Source of the DNA: Metaphire vulgaris
Taxonomy: Eukaryota; Annelida; Clitellata; Crassiclitellata; Megascolecidae
Assembly (NCBI GenBank): GCA_018105865.1
Contig: CM030832.1
Coordinates: forward strand, 10,609,656 to 10,673,655
Direction of reading: 5' to 3'
Length of the DNA: 64,000 nucleotides
Below, piece by piece: positions 1 through 62,724 of this stretch. Position 1 is the stretch's first letter, and each line of letters starts with the position of its first letter. The notes below the pieces were generated by a model. That model saw only the letters and a program-made list of their open reading frames with translations, searched no databases and was not told the DNA's origin. The position numbers were made by a program, and so were the translations under genes.

Positions 1-987
1 GATATGCGTTATTCAGGTTAGATACAAAGTTTTACTGACCTTTTATCTAAGATGTGATTTCGTTAGAAGTATTAAGTTTATGATGATAAGGAATGACAAA
101 AGTTTAGGCATTTTAAGTTGGGAATTAATGCACGTGGGAATTGTTGCACGTGAAGGTCATAATTATAGATGGTTTGTAATGAACTGAATTATATAATTAT
201 AGATGGTATGTAATGAACTGAATTATATATATATATATATATATATATATGCTATGTAAAACTTACAATGTACAGTAGATGAGTTTGTATTTACTATATG
301 ATATATATTTGACTAATAATTCTATAGTAAGCCCGTGGGAACCGGCCATAAAGTTTGATATGCTATTTTTTGCCATTTTTGATCCCCTTTCCCTGTCACA
401 AACTGTCACAAATCTCAGACCCCCTAAAAGAACATCACAAATTTCGGACCCCCCTTAAAGCATCATCCATAAATTATGTCACGCAGATTTTCTATTTTAT
501 ATATTTGAGTCTCTCGTTCAATTTTCTCAAAGCAAAACAGATATTCAACTTCTGACAATGATAAAAATTTAATTGAGACCTAAAATTGTATGTATCTCGG
601 GCAAAAATGAGCAATTGGAAACGTCTTCAACTATACCTCCTATCAGGTATATTTAAGGTTTTATTTAAACTGAAAGCATGATGTCATGCTGGTCCTTCCC
701 CCACTCCCCATGTCACAAACTGTCACACTTTCTTAGACTCCCTCCTCAAGCATGGCATACTTTATGGATGGCCCCATGTGTAAGTTTTTGATCCATCTCA
801 ACATGCATATGTATGCACACAGCATTTGAATCCTTTGTATTTTTAGAGGTTTAGTTTAAAAATGAAATAAAGTAATCAGTTATTTTGTCCTTGCAATTAT
901 TTCTATATTATCTGTTCCTTTGCATGAAGTAAAATTGGTCCTTTTTTGAGGGAATGGATCAGTAGTTATTACTTTTCATATGTTTAG
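1..987. other. non-coding, probably intron of the PLEKHA-like gene
   Basis: No convincing exon is visible. There is a tandem duplication of about 33 bp (around 163-230, unit containing TAGATGGTATGTAATGAACT) running into an (AT)n microsatellite at 222-250. The open frame at 355-555 has no recognisable domain. Confidence 0.5.
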
Positions 988-1118
988 TTCTTCGCCGTTC
1001 GCGGTCACTTCCTCGTGTTGATGCAAATAGTACTGGGTTTCAAGATATTACCCATCGTTCGATAAGTGAAAAGACTCGCAGGAAGTCTTTGGTCTATCTG
1101 CCAATGATGCCTTCAAAG
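988..1118 (+). CDS. PLEKHA-like exon a
   Basis: Acceptor tgtttag, donor AAAG|gtttcg. Two bases complete a codon, then 43 codons beginning LRRSRSLPRVDANST. Basic and serine-rich, with no named domain. The phase matches the next exon. Confidence 0.55.
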
Positions 1119-4100
1119 GTTTCGATTATTGCTATCATATTGAAGTGTTAAAGTGTTTTTGCATGTCTGAGAATAATGAAAACCCATTTAATACAAATTA
1201 TTTGTATGAAGATGAATGTAATGCAATCATGTAATTATATTCTCTGCTTTTCACCAACTTCGGTGTTGCTTTAGTTCAAATGGCAGCAGAAAACTTGGAT
1301 CAAAGAAAAAGAAATTGTTACAGAAAGTAAACTATTATGACAAGTTACTCTATGCTTTGATTGCTTAATATAGAAATACGTTATAGGGAATGTGCTTTTT
1401 CAGTTCAGATTCTTGCTTCAGATGCAGAAACGAGACATGTCACAATGAAAATTGTTATACTTAATGTTGTTCAGAAGAAATTGGAATCAACCTCTGCAAT
1501 GCAGCGTCTTTTCCCATCCCGCGAAAGTACAGACATCAAACCTTATCGAGACGAAATGAAGCACTCTCGGTCGACTGGGGCACTTTCGAACACTGAAAGT
1601 GCAATTAGCAGATCATGGAGCGAACTAGGTGGTCAGTTTACTCGAGGTATGCAAGGAGACCAACAGGATCAATCTAAGACTCGTACAGTAATGGAGCCGA
1701 GTCTTAACAATGAAGTGCACAGAATGCCGAAATTCTCTAAAGCAGAAAATTCCTTCAGACCATTGTTTACAACTTACGATCCAACAGCCATTCGCAATGT
1801 GCATGCGGGCAAGGTGAGTGGCCAGATATGTGCTTGTCAAAAATGCTTTTGTCTGTTTAACTGCTTTCGTCTCTAGAAAGTTTATAAGGGATAAGTTATT
1901 TAAAACGTCCTTTCAACTAAAAGGCAGGAAATCTGTTTTGTCCTCCCATTGTGTTTGAAATAGATGTCAAAATGAAGTGTATGAAATCTTGGAAAAATAG
2001 TTTTGATGCTAGAGAATACTCTTAGATTAATAGTTTAATATTATCACCCTTTTGATAGCAGTTGAGGTATGTAGTTAGCAGTGATTAAAAGTGTAAAAGA
2101 TTTGTTCTCATTCGTATTGAGTAGAACTCAGGTCGAACTCCTGTTAACTGCTAACTATAATATAACTATATAATAGTTGATATCTTGAAATTCATCTTAT
2201 GATCCAAGACTGTGCCTTTTTGGAGTTTAGTTTTAATCTGAAAAGATTACATATGATTTTTTGGGTAAAAAAAGACAATTTGCCCTGAGTGAACCCTTTT
2301 ATTTCTTAGAATTACCAGTGGTGAATATAAGAACATTTGGCAAATCAAATTGGCCGCTAATAAAGATAACTTCTGCACAATTCATATAGTGCAAAATTGC
2401 TATAGTGTACCCACACATCATAAGCAAAAGAAAAACTGTGTTGCACTTTATGCATTAGGAGAAACATTGAACTAAGTTACATGTTGGTCACAGTATTCCA
2501 TAACTGAAGGAATACAGAGGGAAATGCTTCTTGAAAGGGCGATGAAAGGCAGCTTTGATATGTAACAGTGCATTTTAAAAATATGTGATTATATTTTATA
2601 TAAATTTTTAAAGAATTATTTCCTGTCTTGGTGCTTGCAGTGTTTGTGCTTATTTAATCTGCTGCAATGTTGGATATAATGTTTCCGATGTATTTATGCC
2701 TGCATGACTTTCTGTTTCTGTATTAATTACTATGTGACATGTTCAGCTTCTGATGGCTTTTGAAGTAAATGTGCTTTTGTTAACACTTTGACCTCTCAGA
2801 CAGACAAGGCTAACACAGGGACACCAACAGCAGAAGTTATGGTCTTTGATGATTCAACTATTGATAAGGCATTGGTAAGCTATTCGGGCAGGGAAGTCTC
2901 TCGTCTATGTGTTTGCTACAATATTATTTTATTAACAGAGGATTCTTGGAAACACTAACAGCCGGAACTTGTTGTTTGAAATTATTTAATTATGCATACA
3001 TCCAAGATCGTAGATTACTAACTTTCTTTTAATATCTAATCTTGTTTTATGGAAAGGATAACCTAAAATTGAATTATTGAATCATAGGTTAAATGACAAG
3101 CTAATGATGCAACTTATTCACAGTGTGTTTTTAGTATTATGTTATTAATTTACTTGATCTTTGTTTAAACTGTAGAACATTGTAGTGTACAGTTTGTTTC
3201 TTGATGTCATGTTTCTAGCTTGAGATGACTTGTAATGATTTCATGTAGAAAGCAACTTTAATTTTGCCAAATGTAGTTTGATCTTCCAAAACCAGTTGAG
3301 ATACCAGAACGTTACATTCCTGACTCTTCAGATGAAGATGAATCTCCGAATTTTGAAGAGAAGCTTAGAAGAAAAGAGAAAGCTGATCAGATCAAGAAAA
3401 TGATTGCAAAGCAAAGGTAGCTAAATAGACGTTTAATTTTTCAATCAACTAGTGTTCAGAATGCTACATTTAAACTCGAACCAAATTGAGTGAATCAGAA
3501 CAGTATGAAATCTAGAGGCCAATAGTAAGTTGACGTTACTAGGTAATGATGAACTTGTGACTTTCAGAAGCCAACAATGATATTGACAGTATTTTATAAT
3601 GATTACTGAGAGTAGTTGAGTTATTGATTATAAGATGGGGCATTTCTTAAGTTTTAAATTTAAAGCCAACTAGTTTGAGCTCTGTTATCTGTAATGTCTT
3701 GGATTACTGTAATAATTTGATAATGAGCATCAAGCCACTCAGTGCATTCGGATGCTGTTTGATGTAAGTAAGATATTTAGAATATACTTATTTTTGAGTC
3801 ATATTTTATTAGTTGGATTGTGATATAGATTTGTTGTTATCTGTTTGTCAGTCTGCAGGATTTTTCTCAAGGTGAGCTAACACTACAGACAGGCCCTGTG
3901 CATCATCAGGTAAACGATGAAACAAGAAGACGAGAGCAGATCCTCGATGTAAAGAGATCACTAGCGCAGGCAGTCATGCTCAGAAGTAAGGAGGATGCAG
4001 GTCAGTTGACAGCCAATGCGTGTTACAAATTTTTCCACTTCATTAATGTAACATTCAAGATACCTTAGGATAGCCAAAGATTGTCATTGTAATGAACTTG

Positions 4101-5343
4101 AATATAACATTTTCTGTGAAACAGAGATTATGGTGTGTTTGTATGAACTTGCAACTAATGAGATTCATTCTGAAGACAGTGTCAGTAGCAATGATCATCA
4201 ATCGTAACATCCAATTTTTTCTATAGTCTTGAGTGGAGTTTGATAACAGAGTTCAACTGTAGATGAACATTTATATGGATACTAAACTGAGATACTGATT
4301 GTAATAGCAAAGTGTGGCATTTAGTATGAGCTGTTTTAATTGTTCATCTTTTAATAAATGGATCATGAAAGGTGATGTTGGCTTTAGTGCTGCTCTAGAA
4401 CCGACCTTAAACCATTGGCCATCAAGTGTACCCTAACAGAAATACATTTTAATCCATTAAAATAGCTTTTCTGGACATTATGGCTTTGCATGAAATACAA
4501 TCATGTGCCCAGTATATGTGGTGTAGGGAATGACCGGAAACCGCTCCGGGCATTCACTCCGGCCGGATAGTGTGGTATTCAGCAATACCCGGACTTGCCA
4601 AATACTTATGTCACAAAACTATCAAATCCAAATATTTTCACATTCGACATTTTAATGAAGAGCAACTTAACTGAAGTTATCGGACGCACCTGCAAAATTT
4701 AAATTTAACTGAAACTACGTCACACAGAGAATTATGAGGCTGCATATGGTAGCTGATTAGTGATTATTAAGTGACTGCTGGTAACTGGTAGCTTTAGTAA
4801 GTAGTAAGTTAGGCCTGTTAAGGTCATTCTAATCCTGTGTGGCAATATTCGATTTGGATCTGGATCCAACAAATATTGATCCAAAATATCCTAATTTGGT
4901 ATCCAATGGAAAATACCCATCCGGTCATTCTCTTATGTGGAGAAGGAGCCAGGTATTTCCATGTAATCATCTACTTACCATATCAAATTTAAATGCATTC
5001 ACAACTGTAGTTATGGCACAGAAGAGAATTTTGCTTACCCAGGTTGCATTTAATAGCACTGCCGGTAAATGAATCAATCTCTGTGAATATGGAACTGCTG
5101 TGTGTACAAAATTTATAAATAAATAAAACACAGTTTGATTGGTCAATGGTCAGTCATCTGTAATTAGCTAAATTAAAAAACAACATAGATTCTCATAAGT
5201 TTAACTCTTTATGTTTAATGTCTATGAGGAAAATTGGTTTGCACTTAAAAATCAGCTGACATTTTTTGAAGTTCTTAATGGTTTTTGCAGCTCTCAGGCG
5301 TAAAGACTGGTCTGCACAAGATGGTCTTACCAACTCAAGATAA
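988..5343 (+). CDS. PLEKHA5/6/7-like protein, C-terminal exons (5'-truncated by the window)
   Basis: Seven plus-strand exons (988-1118, 1275-1326, 1404-1813, 2800-2874, 3277-3416, 3852-4000, 5291-5343) join in a consistent frame with GT/AG introns and end at TAA 5341-5343. They encode about 335 residues. The last three exons give IPERYIPDSSDEDESPNFEE, then KEKADQIKKMIAKQS, then RRREQILDVKRSLAQAVMLR. This resembles, from memory, the conserved tail of PLEKHA5/6/7 proteins (ERY, a charged helix, IKxMIAKSS, a second helix rich in RS). Those proteins are adaptors with WW and pleckstrin-homology domains that bind phosphoinositides and act at cell junctions and microtubules. The N-terminal domains would lie to the left of the window, so the assignment rests on the tail alone. 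The gene converges on THSD7. Exons 988-1118 and 1275-1326 are less certain than the rest. Confidence 0.6.
1275..1326 (+). CDS. PLEKHA-like exon b
   Basis: Acceptor gctttag, donor AAA|gtaaac. Reads FKWQQKTWIKEKEIVTE plus one base. A lysine-rich reading exists in another frame, but only this frame connects the two flanking exons. Confidence 0.5.
1404..1813 (+). CDS. PLEKHA-like exon c
   Basis: Acceptor gctttttcag, donor AAG|gtgagt. It encodes 136 codons after two linking bases: a predicted helix (VQKKLESTSAM) and then a Ser/Arg-rich, probably disordered linker ending RNVHAGK. Confidence 0.75.
2800..2874 (+). CDS. PLEKHA-like exon d
   Basis: Acceptor acctctcag, donor TTG|gtaagc, 25 codons (TDKANTGTPTAEVMVFDDST...). 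Phase 0 at both ends, so it could be skipped without a frameshift. Confidence 0.75.
3277..3416 (+). CDS. PLEKHA-like exon e
   Basis: Acceptor aaatgtag, donor CAAAG|gtagct. Encodes the IPERYIPDSSDEDE motif and the charged helix EEKLRRKEKADQIKKMIAKQ, the strongest family signature in this gene. Confidence 0.88.
3852..4000 (+). CDS. PLEKHA-like exon f
   Basis: Acceptor tgtttgtcag, donor GCAG|gtcagt. Begins with the T that completes serine, then LQDFSQGELTLQTGPVHHQ and the second helix RRREQILDVKRSLAQAVMLR. Confidence 0.88.
4560..5100. other. last-intron sequence, nothing coding
   Basis: AT-rich sequence in the last intron of the PLEKHA-like gene. Short CCGG-rich words near 4528-4570 and CCGGTCATTC near 4920 suggest an old degraded repeat. 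The frame at 4839-5072 has no domain and no splice support. Confidence 0.3.
5291..5343 (+). CDS. PLEKHA-like terminal exon
   Basis: Acceptor gtttttgcag. Two bases complete alanine, then LRRKDWSAQDGLTNSR and the stop TAA. The 3' untranslated region follows. Confidence 0.88.
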
Positions 5344-5720
5344 ATCATAATTCATTTTGTGAGCAACTAATCATCCAGATCCAAATATACTATACTTCAG
5401 AAGCTTGTGATTACGGTATATGTAATTTTAATTTTTGTGCATATGACTGTAATCTTAATTCTGTACATTCAATTGATTTTAGACTATTTTAAATGGCAGA
5501 TATAGCAATCGGGAGTTTAGATTAAATTATTTAATGTTTTATGTAATAAATGAATAAGTAAAAACTTCATCACAATTTTAGCTATTGCAGAAAAGATGTT
5601 TAACAGCGTTTCTAAAAGTTTGCTTGTGACCTTTTGTTTTGTTCCGCTGTCTTCATCTTGCGACTTTTCCTATACTTACTTTAGCTGCTCAAGTTTTGCA
5701 TGTGTTCTAGCTGAATAAAT
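5344..5720 (+). other. 3' untranslated region with poly(A) signals
   Basis: Downstream of the PLEKHA-like stop there are AATAAA signals at 5545-5550 and 5714-5719. Either could end the transcript. The AT-rich sequence continues to about 7600, so a longer 3' UTR is possible. Confidence 0.5.
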
Positions 5721-7738
5721 GCATTCATATCGGAAATAGTTTGAATGCCATTTTCACTTGCCCTTTCTCTTCCATCTATAAGAGGTGCACTACATTGAAA
5801 GGACCTTTAGCTGACCAAAGAATTGTCAGTTGAAATTTTATCAGTAATGACTTTTTTCATATGTATTTTGCCCTTTAGAACCAGACCCGCATGTATTACT
5901 GTAACAGGCGAAGAAACTCAGTCTAGGAATATAAGACTGCAAATCTGCTTATGTAAAGTGCAACTTTTACAGTTAAAACTGGACTTGACATGAGTAGATT
6001 TCATTCTTCTAGTTCTGGAAAACATCGCTCTAGTCTTTTGTATATGCCATTTTCAGAATTTGTATTTTCATTCCAGTGGTACCAGTGGCTGATTTTTCAA
6101 AACAGCTCAGTCTACTCATGCCCCAGAACATTAGACCTCCACCTGTTGTCAGATCTCTAAACTAAAACCATAACTTTTGACCCCACCACAGATTGGTCTC
6201 AGTCAATGAGTACAGAGATTGAGGTTGAGGAGCTGTGAATACATAATTAATAATGCAGATTTAACATTGACTGTATTAAATTTGTTATATTTGCCTCATA
6301 GTCCACAGTGCAATTTTGCCTCTGTGTGGATTTATCCTATGCTGGTTGGATTGTTTGACTAATTTTAGGTAGAAGGTATGCCATTTTTTTAAGTACAGTT
6401 ACAGCTTAGAATGATTTTCTAGAGTGCCTTAGCCTCGAAATTACGGCAGCAGAAGCACTAGCTTGACAATCAAAATAACCATGCCTATTTTATGGTATAA
6501 GGCAATTTCATATTATAATGAAAAACAGCGATGAGAACATTGTTATCAATATATCAGTGCCTTGTACTATAGGGTTATAGTAATACATATTGAATGCACG
6601 TAGACTAGTATCAGCAGAGCAGTGTTTCACTTGTTTGCCAGTAAATTTGGTTTGCTTTAAATAGTTGCCTAAGCAAGGCTCATTCTACCGGGTATTCTAA
6701 AAAAACCACTGATGTTCATAATGACATTACGGTCTGACTTTTAAATTTGTGTCATGTTAATTACGTTGTTAGTTTTACTCTGCAGGATTATTGCATACGC
6801 TGAACGAACAAATCTGTTGAAACTGTCCATCCTTTCTTATATTTATTGAAAAGATTTTTAATGTTTTTTGACTTGTTGCTTTCATCTATGAAATTCTTAA
6901 TTTATATAAATGAAACCACCAGAAAACATTTGTGTTTAGTGTATGAACAGTTTTCTGCTGCAGAGTGCTGTGCATCATGAAATTAGTAACCTCATTTTCT
7001 TCTTTTTTCTTCTGTACATGCTATTAGTTTTTACTTTAGTAGTAAATTATTACATCAAATTTGTTTTAGCTTCTCATGTGGCTGAATCTCATGTAATCTA
7101 ATTGTTTTTGGCAAATACTCTATACCTGAATATGAGATACTTTTTTACCTGCTTAATTAGGAATTAATGTGAATGATGTAATTTGCATAATCAGCATACA
7201 GTGTACATTATATTCCTGTGAGTCATATATTTTTCTGTAGCATGATTAATCTTATATGAATGTGAATGTAATCAGGTGCACTTTATTGACATTTTTTATT
7301 TGTATTTTGATTCCACCATTAGATATGGGTTTGTTGACTGATGTTTATGAGATTAATAGTTTTTTATTTGACTAGTTAGTGCTAATGAAGATCAGAGTTT
7401 AAATGGAATAAATAAGATTACCAGTACTCGAGTGTTATTAATATTAAAAATTAACAAGATTTATTATTCAAATTTGAAAATCATGGTGTTGTGACAAAAT
7501 CTTAGTACAATAAATTTGAAACTTTTACATGCTTAATATTTACAAAAGTTGTTTAAGAACTTAATAAAAAATGCATTCTCATTGACATGCTATTATTCTA
7601 TGGACCTGTCCAACCCAGCTGGCCCATCTACAGTGTAAGGCAGAGCTGACGCTCACCGATTGGACTATCATGACATTCAATCTCTATCAGGGCAGTTGCT
7701 GCCTGTAATTCGACTTGTTATTGAGCCACCCAAAACCC

Positions 7739-7774
<36 letters not shown>

Positions 7775-8122
7775 ATAATACTGGTTCTTCCAATTATCAG
7801 CCTATTCTAAGAACAGCAGGCGTATGCAACAGCACAGTTCATTAGCAGCATGCTCAATTTGCCATGTGTTTGTTTGGGGTTTAATCCACTGAATGAGGAC
7901 TACCTACTGTTACATGCAGGCCGGAAAAGGGGAGATTCTACTCAGTCAGATTCCCCCTCAAAGAAATTGCAACTACACTGTATTTAGGAGTAATAAGTTT
8001 ATAATAGTAATGCTAATGTTAAGGCAAGAATTTCAGTGTGCAATGTTATGACAATTTCTCACCACATCCCCTTCGTCATATTGGGTTCAGTGAAAGGTGA
8101 GGGTACTTAAAGCAGCGAGGGT
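5721..8122. other. AT-rich intergenic sequence
   Basis: Only short open frames and an (ATT)n microsatellite at 7739-7773. It lies between the converging 3' ends of the PLEKHA-like and THSD7 genes. Confidence 0.5.
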
Positions 8123-8468
8123 CAGGGGCGTAGCGACGGGGGTATATCCAGTGTTTATTCTAGGCCTTAGGGGAATTTCCCCCAAAGTTTGAAAATTCTC
8201 CCCCCCCCAATTTTTTTAGATGTTGGCTGGGGGAATGGAAATTTCCCCCCAAACGTGTGGAAACTCAAGCCGTGTCCCCCCCAAACATTTCAAAATCCCC
8301 CCCAATGTCAAGGGGGCTAGAATAAACACTGGGTATATCGGTTTATATATCCCCCCACACACAAATCAGTCTACCTTAAAGTTTTTAATGTGTTTTTTAA
8401 GATTTATCCCCCTCCACCCCCCCCCACCCCAATCACATACCCAAATCAAATTCCTGGCTACGCCTCTG
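8123..8468. mobile_element. hAT-type MITE, GGGGCGTAGCGACGG family, interrupted
   Basis: Starts CAGGGGCGTAGCGACGG and ends GGCTACGCCTCTG. Flanking 8-bp copies are GCGAGGGT and GCGAGAGT (one mismatch). Internal words AAATCAGTCTACCTTAAAG and CCAAATCAAATTCC recur in the other copies of this family. A second MITE is nested at 8149-8331. Confidence 0.8.
8149..8331. mobile_element. hAT-type MITE, CAGTGTTTATTCTAG family, nested
   Basis: Terminal inverted repeats CAGTGTTTATTCTAG and CTAGAATAAACACTG, flanked by a perfect 8-bp duplication GGTATATC (8141-8148 and 8332-8339). It sits inside the older MITE at 8123-8468. The interior is C/G-homopolymer rich and has no gene. Confidence 0.9.
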
Positions 8469-9155
8469 GCGAGAGTGTACGAAAATGCGCCTATTGCGGC
8501 AGACACGTTGAATTTGTCTTCATCTGTGTTCATTTCAAAATCTGTACAAAAACAGGTAGGTACATGTACTTTCCGCAATATATGTGTCCGTAGTCCCGTT
8601 ACAATATTGTTCTGTCATCAAATGCGCTAACGTCACGAGTTATAGGCCAATTAAAGTTGCGGTGTACACTGTACAGTACAGTCCAAATACTCCTATAGGT
8701 CTCTTTTTCGGTATTTGCGAAATATATTGACCTATTAGTTCACGGACTTGGATCAATATAGGCCCATGTGACAATAAAACCTGAGATATAAATAAAGCAA
8801 TTGTTAATTAAAATATATTAAAGTAACTTTGTATGAACATCATTTCAGGTCGCGAATGTTAATTCTTTTATAGTCTGAAGCTTATGGACATTATAACATT
8901 GCAACATTAGAAGTCTTTAAAAATTGGAAAATTACTCAAGCTGCAACGTAGAAATTTCAAGAGAAATATGGATTGTGCGCAGACTATTGAAGTAGTCCCT
9001 AAGCGGACGACAATTTTTGACCAGTCAGTATAAAACGAGGAAGAGATGTATGAAATTGCGGGTGTGAAATCGTACATTTAAAAAAACTCTTCGAGACAAC
9101 TGGATTAGGTCACCATTTCGTATATACGATCGACTAAGTCAAAGTGAGGATGGAA

Positions 9156-9403
9156 CGAGGGCGTAAAACACGGGGGATGGCGGGGGGCGGCCCAAATAAT
9201 TAGTAAGAGGGGACATAGTATCAGTTATATCCCCCCATGTTTTGTGCCTTATGGTAAAGTCACTCATTTCGGATGACCTCTTTTGCTCGTCAGGGTATTT
9301 GGAGACAGGGACAAAATATACTTTTAGGGAGACGAAAGGGGGTCTGATCTGACTTTTAAAACGATTCTATCCCCCCCATGTTGACGCCAGGTTTACGTCA
9401 CTG
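9156..9403. mobile_element. hAT-type MITE with degenerate ends
   Basis: Ends CGAGGGCGTAAAAC and GTTTACGTCACTG, with a perfect 8-bp duplication GGATGGAA at 9148-9155 and 9404-9411. Carries the motif TGACCTCTTTTGCTCGTCA at about 9273-9291. Confidence 0.7.
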
Positions 9404-9831
9404 GGATGGAAGCAATGTTTCCTCTATAAGCTCCGCGGCCGCGCACGTGGCAATGAAACGCCGCCGCTGGACTCCCAGCTTTAGTCTGGAGAGTGGAGAC
9501 TGGATGTAGGTCGAGCGACATTAGACTAGCGTCAAATGACAAGCAGAAGGCTGGAACTGGATGCAGCACAGCACAACAGCATTCCGTACGTCTGATGCCA
9601 CTATAGGTCTGCTGGGTATCAAGTCAACACACCTGGCTGGCTGCGACGCTCCAGCACAGTCGGGGAGCTGGGAGCAGGTGAACCGTGCCCGCATCTTTGA
9701 AAGTTGTCTAACTGCCTAGCTGCGATGCTGCTCAAAGCAACGAGTCTGGCAGTGTGTGCTGCTAGTATCTGAGTGATAGTAGGCCAATTTGTAGTGAGTA
9801 CTGTTAGGGCCCTAACAGGTAGGCCTGGTAG

Positions 9832-10562
9832 CAGTGTTTATTCTAGGCCCTTTGGAGGGATTTCCCCCAAAATGGAAAAAATTCCCCTCCCAAAATTTTT
9901 CATATGTTGCATGGGGAGATGGAAATCCCCCCAAAGTGTGGCGACGGAAGGCTTTTTATTTTTTGGAGAGGAGGAAAAAATAAGTAAGATTGTCACAGAG
10001 CGTTTAAGAAAGGAAAACGGGCAGATGACCTTTTTTGCTCGTCACCACATTTTTATAGGGGGCTGTCCATTAATTACGTTGACAATTTAGGGGAGGGGGT
10101 TTGAAAAAGTCTGACAGTTGTTGACAGGGAGAGGGAGTCAAGAGAAGTTGACATCAACAATTTCACCTTTTACAAATAATCAGAAATAGGAAATTTCATG
10201 GAATACTACTGATTACAATGGACAAAATCATGGCAAAAAGGTCATCACCACCATATTTTGACATTCGATGAGAAAAAAGGTTAAAAATTGTCATCACCGC
10301 CAAAAATAATAACCTTGTTATTTGGACCTGTCATTGATCTTGGGGGTCAAACGTTTTTGACGTAATTATAGGGGGGTAAGTGAAAGTTGACAGTTGTTGA
10401 CAAGGGGAGGAGGTCAAAAATTGCCCACAAATTGTTGACATAATTAATGGACAGCCCCTAGGAAGATGACCTTTTTTGCTCGTCAAGACTTTTGAGACGT
10501 CAAACCTTGTCCTCCAAACATTTCAAAGCCCCCCAATGTCAAGGTGGCTAGAATAAACACTG
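9832..10562. mobile_element. hAT-type MITE, CAGTGTTTATTCTAG family, carrying another MITE
   Basis: Terminal inverted repeats CAGTGTTTATTCTAG and CTAGAATAAACACTG, flanked by CCTGGTAG and CCTGGTAT. Motifs like GATGACCTTTTTTGCTCGTC occur at about 10024-10043 and 10465-10484, one on each side of the nested element at 10059-10458. Confidence 0.85.
10059..10458. mobile_element. MITE with GGGGCTGTCCATTAATTA ends, copy 1
   Basis: Terminal inverted repeats begin GGGGCTGTCCATTAATTA. The 3-bp flanks are TAG on both sides. The interior repeats GTTGACAG and GGGGGTCAA words. It has no coding capacity. A second copy is at 25911-26316. Confidence 0.8.
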
Positions 10563-11651
10563 CCTGGTATTTTTCGTTTATTTGCGTATTTGCTGTAAAG
10601 AACTGATGTCGAAACGTAAAGCTAATGATAAGACTGGAATAAACGTTGTAACGAAGAAAAAGTGTAGCTTGAGTTTTGAAGCAGAATGGTTGAGAGAGTT
10701 AGCAGATACTGACTTGTCGACTTCTAGAAAACAAGTCTAGAAGTCTAGAAAACAGTTAACAAAACTGGGCGACTTCATTCAGTGATCGTGAAAGCAGTGA
10801 CGACGTTGTTTGCCGGAGAAATTCATGTCTGGAGTAGGTAATGCTCTCTTTCGACGATGTAGTTCAGTTTGTAATAACAGATCAACAGTTTGGATTGCTG
10901 TCACGTCTGCTGGATATTTGCGCGACATTCCAAGCGTCAGGCGCCGATTGCGAGCGAGGTTTCAGCCTGATGAACGCCATCAAGATCAAAGCTTGCAATC
11001 GGCTGAAAACTGAACACTTGGATAGGCCCTATGCTGATGCGAATCCGAAATTGCCAAACGTCAGCGGCGCAGATTAATGGGATTAGATCTCGACAATTAA
11101 AGTGTATCCAGAATGGTCGTTAAAGAAAGAAAGACATGAGAAATTGTAAGGTGAGAGCGACTTTCAGTGACTGTTCAGTGTACATTACCGTAGACACTAT
11201 AGGCCTACGTGTATTTTTTAATATTGGAGACTTGCAGTATTATACGTGATACTAATATATAGCGTAGCACTTTTAATTTAACTTAAGCGGGTAGGCCCCA
11301 TACATTGAATAAACATAACTTTGAGTTTCAAATAACACTGATTTCGTTGTTGTTTTGGGTGACTTTTGTGAAAAATTCTGGTGCTCAGACACGAATATAG
11401 ACTATGCCGCTCAGGCAATATACTTTTCCGCGCACACTGAAAAATAGAGGGAACATTGGATGGACGTTTTTGCGTTATTGTCTCTGAAGTGATAAATGCT
11501 GCTTATTATGTTTCCATGTCCTGTTAAGTATGTAGACCGGTATGATCGGAGTTGTTCACATTCTTTTTTAAAGTGTTGCCTACGTTTTTTGGTCCTGTCT
11601 CAAGACATCGTAAGATTTGAAGTACTTCTGCACAAATCACCTACAGTTCTG

Positions 11652-61908
<50,257 letters not shown>

Positions 61909-62289
61909 CGTCGTGATTCCTCCGCCCGACGAGATCTTGCAATAACAGACAACGTTTTTAAAGAATTTTATTCGTCGAAATTAATTGCAAAATTGTTTAC
62001 CACGTTATTTCTGTAAACGACCCTTTGTGTAAACCCGTAAGTCTTCATGCATATATATATACACGTCTGTTTGTCTGTCTCTGTGTTTCTACCTGTCTCC
62101 CTCCCTCCGGACCCTGCCCTTGCGTCTCTGCATCATTCGTCCAGACAGTCCGTATTTTTCCTGAATCCTGCATGGAAACCCTAAAATACTCCAAATCCAA
62201 CAGGATGGCTCGAATTCTTCTGTGAAGCACAATTTCTTCCATTCAAATCTCTCCTCCTATTTAACCATCTGTGGCCACTTCCTTGACTA

Positions 62290-62338
<49 letters not shown>
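62290..62338. repeat. (TC)n microsatellite
   Basis: About 24 CT units in the presumed 5' flanking region of THSD7. Confidence 0.95.
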
Positions 62339-62344
<6 letters not shown>

Positions 62345-62689
62345 TTCAGATTTGACTTTCTCGCCGCGACTCAGGATCATCATCATCAGCAGCAGCGTTA
62401 ATCAAACGCCTGTTCTCGGCGACCTAAGATCCGAGGAAATGCTCTCGAAGCACCATCAATCCAGTCGAAACGACTAATGTAGAAGACACGGAACAAATGG
62501 ACGTCCATCGTCGTCATCTTCGTCGTCATCGTCGTCGTCAGCAGCAGCAGCAGCAGAAGCAGCAGCGAGTGTCTATAATTATCACACTGTCACCTGTAAT
62601 CTGTGAGGTTGAAAGGAGTTCGAAAGTGACGTCGTTGAAAAGCGGTTCTGTGAATTTACGTCACGGCCTCCGCCGTGCGCTGATGACGT

Positions 62690-62724
62690 CGACCGTCGCC
62701 TTCGCTTCGCCGGATGCTTTTATA
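62690..62724 (-). promoter_or_regulatory. possible TATA core promoter
   Basis: The minus strand reads GCGCGCTATAAAAGCATCCG, with the TATAAAAG box at 62717-62724, in a CpG-rich patch (62640-62900). It points toward THSD7 exon 1, about 810 bp away, so it could be the promoter if the 5' UTR is long or spliced. Confidence 0.3.

Larger units (their letters stand above)
9413..11458 (+). mobile_element. hAT transposon deletion derivative with transposase remnants
   Basis: Ends CAATGTTTCCTCTAT and ATAGAGGGAACATTG, with 8-bp duplications GATGGAAG (9405-9412) and GATGGACG (11459-11466). Two coding remnants survive. One is a transposase start at about 10606 (MSKRKANDKTGINVVTKKK...) that hits a TAG after about 43 codons. 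The other is a piece of the C-terminal hAT dimerisation domain at 10841-11074 (SGADCERGFSLMNAIK, then NRLKTEHLD). The DDE-bearing middle is missing. Two younger elements are nested inside. The element lies just beyond the THSD7 stop codon, so it probably forms part of that gene's 3' UTR. Confidence 0.8.
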
